A stretch of 64,000 nucleotides of DNA from Ferruginibacter sp. (GCA_025352695.1 JANXSK010000132.1:1-64000); one strand, 5' to 3'; positions 35,400 to 45,337 are shown, numbered from the stretch's first letter. The notes: generated by a model from the letters alone, not told the origin. A program made the numbers and translations.

Positions 35400-35417
35400 C
35401 GCCTCAAAATTCATATT

Positions 35418-35834
35418 ATGAGTAATAGAACATTTACAATGATTAAACCGGATGCAACCAAAAAAGGTTATACCGGAGCAATTTTAGAAAAAATAAACGG
35501 TGCAGGATTTAAGATTGTAGCATTAAAAATGCTTTACCTTTCGGCAGAAAAAGCGGGCGAATTTTATGCCGTTCACAGAGAAAGACCTTTTTATGGTGAA
35601 TTAGTAGAATTTATGAGTAGTGGTCCTATTGCTGCAGCAATTTTAGAAAAAGACAATGCGGTAGACGATTTTAGAATATTAATAGGTGCTACCAATCCAG
35701 CGCAGGCTGCAGAAGGTACCATTCGTAAATTATATGCTGCCTCTATTGGCGAAAATGCTATTCACGGAAGTGATAGTGATGCTAATGCCTTAATAGAAGG
35801 TGATTTCTTTTTTAGCAAATTAGAGCAGTTTTAA
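35418..35834 (+). CDS. ndk: Nucleoside diphosphate kinase
   Basis: Ndk transfers the gamma phosphate between nucleoside triphosphates and diphosphates through a phospho-His intermediate. The N-terminus [18 protein letters not shown], the segment [21 protein letters not shown] and the active-site [12 protein letters not shown] (catalytic His) are all present. About 138 residues, normal. The start at 35418 (MSNRTF) is chosen from the family and the promoter. A hairpin follows the stop codon. Confidence 0.97.
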   Translation: MSNRTFTMIKPDATKKGYTGAILEKINGAGFKIVALKMLYLSAEKAGEFYAVHRERPFYGELVEFMSSGPIAAAILEKDNAVDDFRILIGATNPAQAAEGTIRKLYAASIGENAIHGSDSDANALIEGDFFFSKLEQF

Positions 35835-35883
35835 CTTCATTATTTTCGAAAAGGAAACTTTTTAAGACATTCCCATATTTTAT

Positions 35884-35914
35884 AAGAAAGTCGCTATACG
35901 ATAGCAGCTTTCTT
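35884..35914 (+). terminator. Hairpin downstream of ndk
   Basis: AAGAAAGTCGCTAT pairs with ATAGCAGCTTTCTT around a three-base loop, with two mismatches. It is 50 bases past the ndk stop. Only a weak T stretch follows. Confidence 0.5.
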
Positions 35915-35986
35915 ATTGAGTAGACACTTAGATTTATTACAAGTGGTGTATAATTTTTAATAAAGCAACGCTGCGACAAGGTTGAA

Positions 35987-36877
35987 TTATTGGTTCAGTA
36001 AAGGCTTTACGGTATAACCTTCTTTACGCAACAAGGCTATTAACCCTTTTTTACCTACCAAATGTCCGGTGCCAACAGCAACAAATACCGGCGTTGTTTT
36101 CATTATCGTTTTTAATTGTATTACCCAGTTTTTATTTCTGTTATTTAATAATAAATTCTTGTGATCTTCTAAACCCAATTCTGTTTTAGTAAATAGTTTT
36201 TCGATATCATTTATACGCTGACTTTTATAAACATTCATCATGGTATCAAAATCTTTTTTGTTTGTTGCCATGCTGTCAATAGATTTTAATAATTCTTTTG
36301 CCTGTTCTTCATATGGAATACTGTCAAATACGGATGCCTGAAATTCCATAGTTTCCAGTCCCTTAATTTCTTTCTTTTGTAATTTTGCCACTTTAACCAA
36401 CTCCTCTTCTACGCCCGAAATAGTTTTACAAGGCATCATTTTAGGATACAGCAACGCCTCTAAAAAAAAGGGTTTCATGCTTTGAATAAAAGACAGCGGC
36501 GTATGCAGCGAATCACTAAAATAACTTTCTATTTTTTTGTATTCTTCCGCAGTATATAGTTGTTCTAAAGTCTTTCCATCCTTCATATTCATCAGCATTA
36601 ATCCACCTAACATCGTGGCAGGATCATCCATGTCCATTTCCATATACACTTTTTCTGACCGGCTAACCGCAGAGGTTAACTGGCTGCTAAAATGAATATC
36701 ATTTTTACACATTAAATGAAAAGTACCAAAGAGGTAAGATGGTTGTGCCAGTCCATTAGCGCTCACTTCCCAAAGCAGAGAATTATCATTTTTATTAATG
36801 ATTAACGCGGGTAGTTTAGTTTGTGCTTTGCACGAATAAAAAACTATGAGCAACGTTATTAATTTAAGCAGTTTCAT
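35987..36877 (-). CDS. TraB/GumN family lipoprotein
   Basis: A 296-residue lipoprotein (signal ending IVFYSC) of the TraB/GumN superfamily, relatives of the Tiki metalloproteases. The conserved segment SYLFGTFHLMCKND includes the GT-x-H motif likely to bind metal. Downstream are SEKVYMEMDMDDP, the central VEEELVKVAKLQKKEI and FVAVGTGHLVGKKG with a second GxxH-like motif. Protease activity is inferred from the superfamily; the substrate is unknown. It starts 15 bases after the UbiD stop, so the two are likely one operon. Confidence 0.88.
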   Translation of the reverse strand: MKLLKLITLLIVFYSCKAQTKLPALIINKNDNSLLWEVSANGLAQPSYLFGTFHLMCKNDIHFSSQLTSAVSRSEKVYMEMDMDDPATMLGGLMLMNMKDGKTLEQLYTAEEYKKIESYFSDSLHTPLSFIQSMKPFFLEALLYPKMMPCKTISGVEEELVKVAKLQKKEIKGLETMEFQASVFDSIPYEEQAKELLKSIDSMATNKKDFDTMMNVYKSQRINDIEKLFTKTELGLEDHKNLLLNNRNKNWVIQLKTIMKTTPVFVAVGTGHLVGKKGLIALLRKEGYTVKPLLNQ

Positions 36878-36892
36878 ATTTTCTAATAATTA

Positions 36893-38734
36893 TTAAGACA
36901 AAATATTATAAAGACTTCCTCCCTTATTAAAGAATCTATCAATTTTTTTATCAATAGCAGGATCTGTAATAACAGGCGGCGCATGGTGTGGTTTTATTCT
37001 TGCATCAAATACCAATGGTCCTTTACATCCCCAATGTTTATTTATGGTAGTGTCATCTATTCCATACATATCATGCGATGGATTGCAACGGGTAAAAGTA
37101 ACCCATAAAAAATTACGCAATTGATCGCTTACAAAACGGGCATCATCACAAACAACAATTACCGGAACAGTTTCTAAAACACTTGTTTTACTTTGTAGCT
37201 GGCTGTTTAAAATTTCCAATTCTTTTGTTGCTGTATCGTAACTTGAAAAAGGGTTTGTTTGCAAAGCAACTATACCGGGCATTACCAAAGTAGCTGCAGC
37301 GTAGTGCTGCAATTCTTTAAGGCAATCAGGCACTTCTTTTGCCAGCGTTCGGATAACTTCACCATACGCTGCTATTACAACTTTACTGCCGGTGTTTAAG
37401 GAAGTACCTGAATAATCTAATGTGTCAATGGTAGTGTTGGTGTAAAAATGAATATCTCTTGTAAGCACAATGCGTTGCAAGATAAATTCAAGATATAAAT
37501 GAATATTATTGGTAGTAAGTTTATTGGTATCATCGGCAGTTATGAATAAAAATTTTGCAAGGCTTAACTGACCTGTACCTAACACATGATTGGCAATTGT
37601 TAAAATTTCTGCAGGTTGTTTGGTGGGCGTATAAGGAGTATATCGTTCACTGCCAATGGCTAACAACAATGGATGTACGCCGGCAGCGTCAACTGCATGC
37701 ACTTCCTTTAAACCAGGAATTTCTGACTGCACTGCACTGCCTGTTAACTCATGTATTAATTGCCCAAAACTTGTATCTTCCTGCGGCGGACGCCCCACTA
37801 CTGTAAATGGCCAGATGGCATTTTTTTTTGCAAATATTTTATATACCCTCATCAAAGGAAAATCATGCTTTAAACTATAATATCCCAGGTGATCGCCAAA
37901 TGGTCCTTCAGGTTTATTTTCTCCGGGATATACTTCCCCAGTTATAACAAAATCAGCATCCGTGCTTATACAATATCCATCAACATAGCTATACCGAAAC
38001 CTTCGTCCACCCAATACACCGCCAAAAGTCATTTCGCTAATACCTTCGGGCAGTGGCATAACTGCTGCCACACTATGCGCTGGCGGGCCGCCAACAAATA
38101 TGCTGACTTTTAAAGGCAATCCTTTTTTATTTGCTTTGCTTTGATGAACACCAATTCCACGGTGTAATTGGTAATGCAGTCCAATTTCTTCGTTTATTTT
38201 ATACTCATTTCCGCTAAGTTGTATACGGTACATTCCAAGATTGGCATTTATTATACCGGGCTGTTCAATATCTTCTGTGTAAACCTGCGGCAGGGTAATA
38301 AAGGCACCTCCATCCATTGGCCAATGTTGAATTTGAGGTATGTCTTGTATTTGTATTTGCTGAAATAAAACCGGCTTACTGATTGGGTTTTTTAATGGCA
38401 ATGCTTTTAACGCCGCCATGCCTGCCGAAAAGTTTTTGATTGGATTTTTAATGGCTTTAATTGGTTCATTCTTCAATTCAATTAACTGTTGAACCAACGA
38501 CAAGGTGTGCCTAAAAATAAATTTACTACGCTGTAATGTGCCAAAAATATTGGAAGCGGCCCTAAATTTACTTCCCTTTACATTTTCAAATAATAATGCC
38601 GGGCCTCCTGCTTCATGCACCCGTAAATGAATGGCTGCCATTTCAAGGTGTGGATCAACTTCTTCAATTATGCGTACCAATTGTTTGTTTGCTTCCAGAT
38701 CGAGTAAACAAACTTCTAACGAATTATATGCCAT
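36893..38734 (-). CDS. UbiD family decarboxylase
   Basis: A 613-residue member of the UbiD family, (de)carboxylases using a prenylated flavin cofactor. Signatures include GMYRIQLSGNEYKINEEIGLHY near residue 185, VFVGGPPAHSVAAVMPLPEG, EGPFGDHLGYYSLKHDFPLM with active-site acidic residues, and FTRCNPSHDMYGIDD near the C-terminus. In Bacteroidota, UbiD-like proteins of this length are often annotated as menaquinone decarboxylases; that assignment is inferred. UbiX, needed to supply the cofactor, is not adjacent. Normal length; upstream of a TraB/GumN gene in a likely two-gene operon. Confidence 0.88.
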   Translation of the reverse strand: MAYNSLEVCLLDLEANKQLVRIIEEVDPHLEMAAIHLRVHEAGGPALLFENVKGSKFRAASNIFGTLQRSKFIFRHTLSLVQQLIELKNEPIKAIKNPIKNFSAGMAALKALPLKNPISKPVLFQQIQIQDIPQIQHWPMDGGAFITLPQVYTEDIEQPGIINANLGMYRIQLSGNEYKINEEIGLHYQLHRGIGVHQSKANKKGLPLKVSIFVGGPPAHSVAAVMPLPEGISEMTFGGVLGGRRFRYSYVDGYCISTDADFVITGEVYPGENKPEGPFGDHLGYYSLKHDFPLMRVYKIFAKKNAIWPFTVVGRPPQEDTSFGQLIHELTGSAVQSEIPGLKEVHAVDAAGVHPLLLAIGSERYTPYTPTKQPAEILTIANHVLGTGQLSLAKFLFITADDTNKLTTNNIHLYLEFILQRIVLTRDIHFYTNTTIDTLDYSGTSLNTGSKVVIAAYGEVIRTLAKEVPDCLKELQHYAAATLVMPGIVALQTNPFSSYDTATKELEILNSQLQSKTSVLETVPVIVVCDDARFVSDQLRNFLWVTFTRCNPSHDMYGIDDTTINKHWGCKGPLVFDARIKPHHAPPVITDPAIDKKIDRFFNKGGSLYNILS

Positions 38735-38807
38735 TCCAAATAGGTTTCTGTGTAAAAGTAAAACACAAAACCTTTAAAATAGTTTTTATAATATAATTAA
38801 AAGCAGA

Positions 38808-39650
38808 TTAGTAAACCCTTGTAGGGCAACTAGTGTTGCCTGCAACACCAGTTCTGTTATTTCCTCCTGCACCAAGTCTAAAACTAATTGAAACGCCGGA
38901 AAAATAATACCAGTCTTTACTACCGGCATTTCCCCTGCGAGCATTCGCAGCTGGATACAATAAACCTGTTTTTAATTCATTCCCCCTAAAAGCAAGATTC
39001 GCAGCTGTTTGTCCATTACTAGCTATCAATAATGTTTTATCTGCATACGTACTGCTTACATCATCTATATAATCAGTAAACAATTTTCTAAACCCAATTT
39101 CAACACCAATGCGTATATTTTCATTTATTGCTAATTTAATACCTCCACCGAACGGTATTGAAATTTGAGTGAGGTTATATTTTGTACGTCCGTTGTAAAA
39201 GCCCTGACCTTCTGTACCCAAAGGTTGCAAATAAGTTTTTTTACCTAGTGAATCGAATGTGTAAGGATTAAAATGATAAACGGCAATACCAGCAAATAAA
39301 TAGGGAGTAAAAGGTTGTTCATTTAAATTCAATAAATCATATTCAAGACTAAGATTAAATTCTGATAAAGCTGTAGTAAAATTTAAATTTCGGCTTACAT
39401 TCTTTGTTTCATTTTTATCATCTCCACTTAGCTTACCTATTTTAACATTTCCCGTTACATACAATTGCTGGGTTATTTCGTAAGATGCTCCGATGCCTAG
39501 AGCTAAATGGGATTGCTGAAAAGTAAATTTTTTGTCCTGCAAATCGCCTTGGTAATTACTTATCCCTCCAAAAGTTGTTAACCACACTTGCTGCGCCTGT
39601 ACTAAACTTACAGGTAAAAAAAAGGCCAGGTAAAAAATTAGTTTTTTCAT
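38808..39650 (-). CDS. Outer-membrane beta-barrel protein, DUF6089-like
   Basis: A 280-residue secreted protein with a Sec signal (ending LVQAQ), then strands alternating hydrophobic and polar residues as in an eight- to twelve-stranded barrel. The start QVWLTTFGGISNYQGDLQDK resembles DUF6089 proteins, which are common in Bacteroidota and of unknown function. The conserved TPYLFAGIAVYHFNPY segment also fits. It is expected in the outer membrane. It is transcribed alone between UbiD and the divergent rluF. Confidence 0.82.
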   Translation of the reverse strand: MKKLIFYLAFFLPVSLVQAQQVWLTTFGGISNYQGDLQDKKFTFQQSHLALGIGASYEITQQLYVTGNVKIGKLSGDDKNETKNVSRNLNFTTALSEFNLSLEYDLLNLNEQPFTPYLFAGIAVYHFNPYTFDSLGKKTYLQPLGTEGQGFYNGRTKYNLTQISIPFGGGIKLAINENIRIGVEIGFRKLFTDYIDDVSSTYADKTLLIASNGQTAANLAFRGNELKTGLLYPAANARRGNAGSKDWYYFSGVSISFRLGAGGNNRTGVAGNTSCPTRVY

Positions 39651-39883
39651 ATAAATTATCTAATAGTAAATTATTGGAATAACAATAATCATTCCTTAAA
39701 TTTCAATACAGGTACTCCCATTTAAACGAAAGATTACAGGTTTTGTTTTGCATAAAATAAAAATTGTAAGCCATGTAATAAGTATTGTGTTTATGCTATA
39801 ATTTTATAAGCATAAATTATGAAATAAACAGTTTCTTAATAACAACAGTTCTACTTAAAATAACTTGTTTTTGAAAATACAAA

Positions 39884-40615
39884 ATGGATAAAAGTCTTAA
39901 TAAATATATTAGTGAAACAGGTTTCTGCTCAAGGCGGCAAGCCGATAAATACATTGATCAGGGAAGAGTTACAATAAATGGCACTGTAGCCATTAAAGGC
40001 AATCGTGTATTACCCGCAGACATGGTGGAAGTTGATGGTGAGCCACTTAAAAAGAAAGATAAAATTGTATACATGGTTTTTAATAAACCCGTTGGTATCA
40101 CTTGTACAACTGATCTTAAAGATAAAGACAATATCATTTCGTTTATCAATTATAAAAGTAGAATATTTCCTGTTGGACGTTTAGATAAGCCTTCTGAGGG
40201 ATTAATTTTTTTAACCAATGATGGTGATATTGTCAATAAAATATTGAGAGCCGGCAATAACCACGAAAAAGAATATGTTGTTACAGTGGATAAACCAATC
40301 AACAGCGAGTTTATTAATAAGATGGGTAACGGGCTTAAAATTTTAGATACCGTAACTAAAAAATGCATTGTAAAACAAGAAGGTAAAAACCGTTTTAGGA
40401 TAATTTTAGTGCAAGGACTAAATCGCCAGATAAGAAGAATGTGCCAGGTATTGGGCTACAATGTTTACACGCTTAAACGAGTACGCATTATGAATATTAC
40501 ATTAACAAATTTACCTGTTGGTAAATGGCGTTACTTTACTGATGATGAAATAAAAACGATTGAAACGAATGTTTCATCTTCTATAAAAACAGAAGATGGT
40601 TCTTATTTTGAATAA
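39884..40615 (+). CDS. rluF: 23S rRNA pseudouridine(2604) synthase RluF
   Basis: Pseudouridine synthase of the RsuA/RluB/RluF group acting on 23S rRNA. An S4 RNA-binding domain at the N-terminus ([20 protein letters not shown]) precedes the catalytic core with [18 protein letters not shown] (the catalytic Asp in RLD), [17 protein letters not shown] and [17 protein letters not shown]. The wording around [14 protein letters not shown] is that of RluF rather than RluB. Length 243 is normal, with a short divergent C-terminal tail. It stands alone. Confidence 0.9.
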   Translation: MDKSLNKYISETGFCSRRQADKYIDQGRVTINGTVAIKGNRVLPADMVEVDGEPLKKKDKIVYMVFNKPVGITCTTDLKDKDNIISFINYKSRIFPVGRLDKPSEGLIFLTNDGDIVNKILRAGNNHEKEYVVTVDKPINSEFINKMGNGLKILDTVTKKCIVKQEGKNRFRIILVQGLNRQIRRMCQVLGYNVYTLKRVRIMNITLTNLPVGKWRYFTDDEIKTIETNVSSSIKTEDGSYFE

Positions 40616-40661
40616 AATGTTCCCGCAATTTGCCTTTGATAAAAAAATATAAGACACTTTT

Positions 40662-41429
40662 TTACAAACTTCTTTGCTTCATTACTTCATACAAAATGAT
40701 GCCTGTTGCAACAGATACATTTAATGAATCAAAATCAGTAACCATCGGTATTTGAAACTGGTCATCACAAATTTTCATTAGTGGTTGATACACACCATGC
40801 TCTTCTCCTCCCATAACAATAGCACAAGGTTCGCTCAATTCAAGTTCAAATACTTTTTTTGTTGCTGTCATTTCGCTGGCAAAAACCTTTATCCCATTCA
40901 GGTGAAGCTCATCTACCGTTTTCATTAAGCTATTTACACGGCATACTGCCATCTTTTCAAGCGCACCTGCCGAAGTTAAAATAGCATCTTCATTTAAAGC
41001 GCCTACACCTTTATCTGGAATAATAATAGCATTAACACCAAAGCAAAAAGCACTTCTTGCAATAGCGCCTATATTCCTGATATCTGTTATACTATCTAAA
41101 ATAAGAAACAATGGCACTTCTCCTTTTTCTACAGTAAATGAAATAATATCCTGTAAATTTTGGTATTGAATTTTACTGATCAATGCAACACAACCTTCGT
41201 GGTTACTAACATTGAAATTATCTAATTTTTCTACCGGCACTTTATTTATTGGTACCAAATACTTTTCAGCTAAATTGCGTATTTCATCAACTACAGTTCC
41301 ATGAATGGTAGTTTGCAGATAAATCCGTTCCAAATGCTTACCTGATTCCATCGCTTCAATTACAGCGTTTCGACCAATTACCAATGAATTTTTTTTAGGG
41401 CGATGTTGTTGTTGTCTGAAATTTTTCAC
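40662..41429 (-). CDS. rlmB: 23S rRNA (guanosine(2251)-2'-O)-methyltransferase RlmB
   Basis: SPOUT-class methyltransferase that methylates G2251 of 23S rRNA. After a basic N-terminus, the substrate-binding domain shows SLVIGRNAVIEAM. The trefoil-knot catalytic domain carries LILDSITDIRNIGAIARSA (motif 1), IMGGEEHGVYQ-like IVMGGEEHGVYQPL (motif 2) and DSLNVSVATGIILYEVM (motif 3). Length 255 is standard. It is 100 bases downstream of metK with a terminator between them, so it probably has its own promoter. Confidence 0.95.
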   Translation of the reverse strand: MKNFRQQQHRPKKNSLVIGRNAVIEAMESGKHLERIYLQTTIHGTVVDEIRNLAEKYLVPINKVPVEKLDNFNVSNHEGCVALISKIQYQNLQDIISFTVEKGEVPLFLILDSITDIRNIGAIARSAFCFGVNAIIIPDKGVGALNEDAILTSAGALEKMAVCRVNSLMKTVDELHLNGIKVFASEMTATKKVFELELSEPCAIVMGGEEHGVYQPLMKICDDQFQIPMVTDFDSLNVSVATGIILYEVMKQRSL

Positions 41430-41458
41430 AATTCAAAATTACGTTTAATTAAAACTAA

Positions 41459-41490
41459 TAAAAAACCATAAGCTCTTTCAAACTTATGGT
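41459..41490 (-). terminator. Rho-independent terminator of metK
   Basis: On the minus strand ACCATAAG and CTTATGGT form a perfect 8-bp stem around a ten-base loop, followed by six T residues, about 45 bases past the metK stop. Confidence 0.75.
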
Positions 41491-41532
41491 CTTCTAAAAT
41501 CTTTTGCCGCGGCAGAGAGATTTAGAGAGGAA

Positions 41533-42792
41533 TTATTTTAATCCAAATACTTTTTTTACTTCTTTAACTGCGTCCAGTTTTTCCCAGGTAAATAATTCTA
41601 CTTTCTTTTTAATAGATTTACCGTATGGAGATGTAAATGTTTTTTCTATTATTTCGTTTTTACGCCCCATGTGTCCATAAGCTGCAGTTTCACTATAAAT
41701 AGGATTGCGTAATTTTAAACGTTGCTCTACAAAATAAGGACGCATATCAAAACAAGGCATAGTCATTATCTTTTTTGCAATTTCACCATCCGTTAATTTT
41801 ACTTTAGAAGTACCATAAGTAACTACGTTAATGCTGGTAGGTTGTGCTACACCAATTGCATAACTAACTTGTACCAATATTTCATCACACAAACCTGCAG
41901 CTACTAAATTTTTTGCAATGTGCCTTGTGGCATAAGCTGCACTTCTATCAACTTTACTTGGATCTTTACCACTGAAAGCACCACCACCGTGTGCACCTTT
42001 ACCACCATAAGTATCAACAATTATTTTACGGCCTGTTAAACCAGTATCTCCATGCGGTCCGCCGATTACAAATTTGCCGGTAGGATTGATATGGTATTTT
42101 ATTTTATTGGTAAAAAGATGATCGTAATTTGGATATTTTGCTCTAACCCTTGGGATAACAATGTTGATAATATCCTTTTTGATTTTAGCCAACATCACTT
42201 CATCTTTTCCAAAATCATCATGTTGTGTTGATACTACAATCGCATCAATGCGTATGGGACGGTTATTGTCATCATATTCCAATGTTACCTGGCTTTTTGC
42301 ATCAGGGCGCAAATATTTAATGTCAGTATTTTCTCTTCTGATAACGGCCAATTCAAGCAAAATGTAATGTGCAAGATCCAATGCCAACGGCATATAATTT
42401 TCTGTTTCGTTGGTAGCATACCCAAACATCATCCCCTGATCTCCTGCTCCCTGTTCTTCCTTTTTCTTTCTATCTACACCCTGATTAATATCTGCAGATT
42501 GCTCATGGATAGCAGATATAATACCACAAGAATTTGCCTCAAACATATATTCACTTTTAGTATATCCAATTTTACGGATAACACCTCTTGCTATTTCCTG
42601 AACATCCAGATAAGCCTTACTTTTAACTTCTCCAGCCAATACAACCTGTCCGGTAGTTACCAGTGTTTCACAAGCCACTTTGCTATTAGGATCAAACGCT
42701 AAGAAATTGTCTATTAAAGCATCACTGATTTGGTCAGCTATTTTATCCGGATGTCCTTCACTTACGGATTCTGATGTAAATAAATACGGCAT
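41533..42792 (-). CDS. metK: S-adenosylmethionine synthetase
   Basis: MetK forms S-adenosylmethionine from methionine and ATP, releasing triphosphate. The 419-residue sequence contains the N-terminal [19 protein letters not shown], the [17 protein letters not shown] loop over the active site, [20 protein letters not shown] and [19 protein letters not shown], the nucleotide-binding region. The start is supported by a TATCTTTG promoter element 22 bases upstream, which leaves no room for a SAM riboswitch. It has its own terminator. Confidence 0.98.
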   Translation of the reverse strand: MPYLFTSESVSEGHPDKIADQISDALIDNFLAFDPNSKVACETLVTTGQVVLAGEVKSKAYLDVQEIARGVIRKIGYTKSEYMFEANSCGIISAIHEQSADINQGVDRKKKEEQGAGDQGMMFGYATNETENYMPLALDLAHYILLELAVIRRENTDIKYLRPDAKSQVTLEYDDNNRPIRIDAIVVSTQHDDFGKDEVMLAKIKKDIINIVIPRVRAKYPNYDHLFTNKIKYHINPTGKFVIGGPHGDTGLTGRKIIVDTYGGKGAHGGGAFSGKDPSKVDRSAAYATRHIAKNLVAAGLCDEILVQVSYAIGVAQPTSINVVTYGTSKVKLTDGEIAKKIMTMPCFDMRPYFVEQRLKLRNPIYSETAAYGHMGRKNEIIEKTFTSPYGKSIKKKVELFTWEKLDAVKEVKKVFGLK

Positions 42793-42813
42793 ATAATTTT
42801 ATTTTTTGAGATG

Positions 42814-42821
42814 CAAAGATA
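42814..42821 (-). promoter_or_regulatory. Candidate -7 promoter element of metK (TATCTTTG)
   Basis: Exact TAnnTTTG match on the minus strand, 22 bases before the metK ATG, implying a leader of about 18 bases. Confidence 0.6.
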
Positions 42822-42838
42822 AGTGGGTGATTGTAAAT

Positions 42839-42867
42839 AAAAAAGCTTCCGTTTTAATAGAAGCTTT
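42839..42867 (-). terminator. Rho-independent terminator of the DUF4270 gene
   Basis: On the minus strand AAAGCTTC and GAAGCTTT form a perfect stem around a ten-base loop, followed by six T residues. It separates the DUF4270 transcript from metK. Confidence 0.75.
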
Positions 42868-42876
42868 GGGAAATGC

Positions 42877-44379
42877 TTAAATTTTTGAATATACAATACG
42901 TAGTCTTAATTTATAATTTGGATTATTTCCATTACCAATTTTAACACCTCCAAAAGCAAGCAGGTTACTAAATGGTAAGTTATAGCCATAATAATATAAC
43001 TCATAAGGTGCAGCCAACCTAAGCCCATAACTTACCTCATGCTTTGTTACAATGTTTTGTACATACCGTGAAATATTGAAAATATAGTAATTAGTAAGCT
43101 GACCGGTGAATGGATCAATTTTAGGGATTGGTTTACCTCCAAAATAAGTATAATCTATTCCGTTTGTTGGATAAAACGGCTGTACACTTGCGTTGGGATT
43201 ATAATATGCACTTGGGTTTAAATCATAGGGCAATGCTTTATATTTCCACGTTGTTCCGGTATCAACAGCGTCTAAATAAAGATAAGAGGGTTCCTTTAAT
43301 ACTGTAACAGCAGAAGGAATTTCTTCTATTATCAGTTCAGCTCTATGTATGATGCGATTGTTTAAAAGGCTTAAACCAGGAACTTGAAGTGTTGCAAAAG
43401 TACCTGGTGTTGACTGTATAAATAATTCATCAGAAGAGACGGGCCTATTTGCATATTGCGAACCTGTTCTATCTCTGTTTATAAAATTGGCAGTTGCAGA
43501 TTTATTAATTACTGTACTCGTAGTTCCTATAATTGTCCAGGAAGAATGAATCGTATCAATAGGTGTTATATTTTTTTTACGATAATGAATTTCTATACGG
43601 GTATTTATGTCTGTTAAATTGATATAAAATAAACCTTTTGCATCCGACCCTCCATTGGCTTCAATAGCAAAACCTTTAAAGACAGTAGTAAAAAGTGAAT
43701 CTGAATGAAAGGGTTTATTACTACTTGAATCGTAGTTTGAAAGAATTTTATTAAGGAATGCGGCGTTTAAAGGTATCCGTATTTGATAGTGAGCTGAATC
43801 TTTTTTATTATTTAAAAACGTGTAATTTTTTAAATCTGTTGGAATTACCGTTGTTTCACCAATTACATTTATTGGCGTAATTAGAGGCTGGTAATTGGCT
43901 TGATATATAGAATCAAATTTAAAATTTGTTTCAGCAGGATCTAATTCCAACACCCTAAGGTGCTGAGGTTTAGTAGAATCGCCATAAAACCCTTTGTAAG
44001 AAAGACAAAGTACGACCGAATCAAAACCTGTACCGGCGGGTGCAAATGGTTGACCAATGGAGTCTTTGGTACTACCGAAATAATATGGAAAAAACCCAGG
44101 TTTAAATTGCAGGTAAATATTTGCATTGGTTTTGCCAAAAATCGGATCATTATTAATTGTTCCTAAAACATGTAAATCATGAGTTCTAATTTTGGTTGAA
44201 TCAGGTAACAATAAACCTTGCGTTCCAAACACGGTTAATGTATCGGCAAAAGTGTGCACATTATCAACGGCAGGTATCAGGTCTGAACCAATTTCAGTAG
44301 TATCTATTTTAGTACAATTCCAGAAAAAAATCGAAAAAGCAATTACAGCAGAAACTAAAAGGAAAAATTTTCTTTGCAC
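42877..44379 (-). CDS. DUF4270 family lipoprotein
   Basis: A 500-residue lipoprotein (signal ending IFFWNC) of the DUF4270 family. The family features are DTTEIGSDLIPAVDNVHTF after the Cys, TKIRTHDLHVLGTINNDPIFGKTNA and a C-terminal beta-rich half (YYIFNISRYVQNIVTKHEVSYG). Members are exported, surface-exposed and widespread in Bacteroidota; function unknown. It is 36 bases from the end of the GT5-like gene and probably co-transcribed with it. Confidence 0.88.
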   Translation of the reverse strand: MQRKFFLLVSAVIAFSIFFWNCTKIDTTEIGSDLIPAVDNVHTFADTLTVFGTQGLLLPDSTKIRTHDLHVLGTINNDPIFGKTNANIYLQFKPGFFPYYFGSTKDSIGQPFAPAGTGFDSVVLCLSYKGFYGDSTKPQHLRVLELDPAETNFKFDSIYQANYQPLITPINVIGETTVIPTDLKNYTFLNNKKDSAHYQIRIPLNAAFLNKILSNYDSSSNKPFHSDSLFTTVFKGFAIEANGGSDAKGLFYINLTDINTRIEIHYRKKNITPIDTIHSSWTIIGTTSTVINKSATANFINRDRTGSQYANRPVSSDELFIQSTPGTFATLQVPGLSLLNNRIIHRAELIIEEIPSAVTVLKEPSYLYLDAVDTGTTWKYKALPYDLNPSAYYNPNASVQPFYPTNGIDYTYFGGKPIPKIDPFTGQLTNYYIFNISRYVQNIVTKHEVSYGLRLAAPYELYYYGYNLPFSNLLAFGGVKIGNGNNPNYKLRLRIVYSKI

Positions 44380-44415
44380 AAAAACAATATTTAATTAAAA
44401 TGGGTTGTAAATAAT

Positions 44416-45228
44416 CTATTTTGAAAGGTCGCTATATAATTGTAAATAGTCTGTTAAATCACTTTCAGGATTAAATGGTAACGTTTTTTTACCTTTTATT
44501 TTGCTAAATTCTTCAACTAATTTCTTGTCAACTTTTTCTGCTCCAAATGTAACGGCGTCAGCAAATGCTGCTCCACCTCTAAACATGGCAACATTATTAA
44601 TGTCTTTAAAAAACTCCAGTTCTTTTTTTGTTACGTTGTCATTAATGGAAGCAATTTTAAGAAAATCTGCACCAAGCTTTTCCTTAAAAGTAGTTTGACC
44701 AATTGTATAAACAACCTTACAGTTACTAAATACCGGTTCTTTTTTATAAGCAGCTTTGATAAACATTGGTATCAAACCTGTCATCCAGCCACTGCAATGA
44801 ATAATATCTGGAGGCCATCCAAATTTCTTTACGGTTTCAAGTGCTCCTTTACAAAATAAAGCCGTTCTTAATCCATTATCATCATACCATTTTTCGTTTT
44901 CATCATTAAAAATGGTCTTGCGTTTAAAAAAATCTTCATTATCAAGAAAATAAACCTGCAACCTTGCATTGGGCAGAGAAGCTACTTTAATAACAAGTGG
45001 ATAATCATCTCCATCAATAGAAACATTTATTCCAGATAATCTTACAACTTCATGCAAGCGATGCCTTCTTTCATTAATAATACCAAAACGCGGCATGATG
45101 CATCTAACTTCCATCCCACTATCATTCGCTTTTACTGCTAATTTATTAATGATCTCCGAAAACTCAGTAAGTTCTACATAAGGAGACATTTCATTAGCAA
45201 TAAATAAAATTCTTTTTTTTGTTGACAT
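44416..45228 (-). CDS. Glycogen/starch synthase N-terminal domain protein (GT5-like, no C-terminal domain)
   Basis: A 270-residue protein aligning to the N-terminal Rossmann domain of glycogen synthase (GT5): KRILFIANEMSPYVELTEFS replaces the usual ADP-glucose-binding K-x-GG-L start, followed by RCIMPRFGIINER and DIIHCSGWMTGLIPMFIKAA. The whole C-terminal domain, which binds the donor sugar, is missing, and the N-terminal Lys-x-Gly-Gly motif is not conserved. It is therefore unlikely to be a working glycogen synthase. Proteins like this are commonly placed divergently from panC in Bacteroidota, suggesting a conserved but unknown role. Confidence 0.8.
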   Translation of the reverse strand: MSTKKRILFIANEMSPYVELTEFSEIINKLAVKANDSGMEVRCIMPRFGIINERRHRLHEVVRLSGINVSIDGDDYPLVIKVASLPNARLQVYFLDNEDFFKRKTIFNDENEKWYDDNGLRTALFCKGALETVKKFGWPPDIIHCSGWMTGLIPMFIKAAYKKEPVFSNCKVVYTIGQTTFKEKLGADFLKIASINDNVTKKELEFFKDINNVAMFRGGAAFADAVTFGAEKVDKKLVEEFSKIKGKKTLPFNPESDLTDYLQLYSDLSK

Positions 45229-45273
45229 TTGTGATTGGTTAGTTTAAATCAGAATCGATTTCATTAAGGGATG

Positions 45274-45302
45274 CAAAGCTACAATAATTTTCTTAAAATC
45301 AA
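45274..45302 (-). promoter_or_regulatory. Promoter of the GT5-like gene
   Basis: On the minus strand a TAGCTTTG -7 element is preceded, 18 bases upstream, by a TTG -33 element. The -7 lies about 45 bases before the ATG. It overlaps the divergent panC promoter region. Confidence 0.5.
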
Positions 45303-45310
45303 TATACACG

Positions 45311-45318
45311 TAGATTTG
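45311..45318 (+). promoter_or_regulatory. Candidate -7 promoter element of panC (TAGATTTG)
   Basis: TAnnTTTG match 20 bases before the panC ATG. With the GT5-like promoter it forms a compact divergent promoter region of about 110 bases. Confidence 0.55.
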
Positions 45319-45337
45319 GTTTATAATAAATCACAAA

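Noticed and set aside
42793-42870. Possible SAM riboswitch before metK
   Set aside because: The TATCTTTG promoter element lies 22 bases from the start codon, leaving too short a leader for any known SAM riboswitch; the hairpin seen there is the terminator of the upstream DUF4270 gene.
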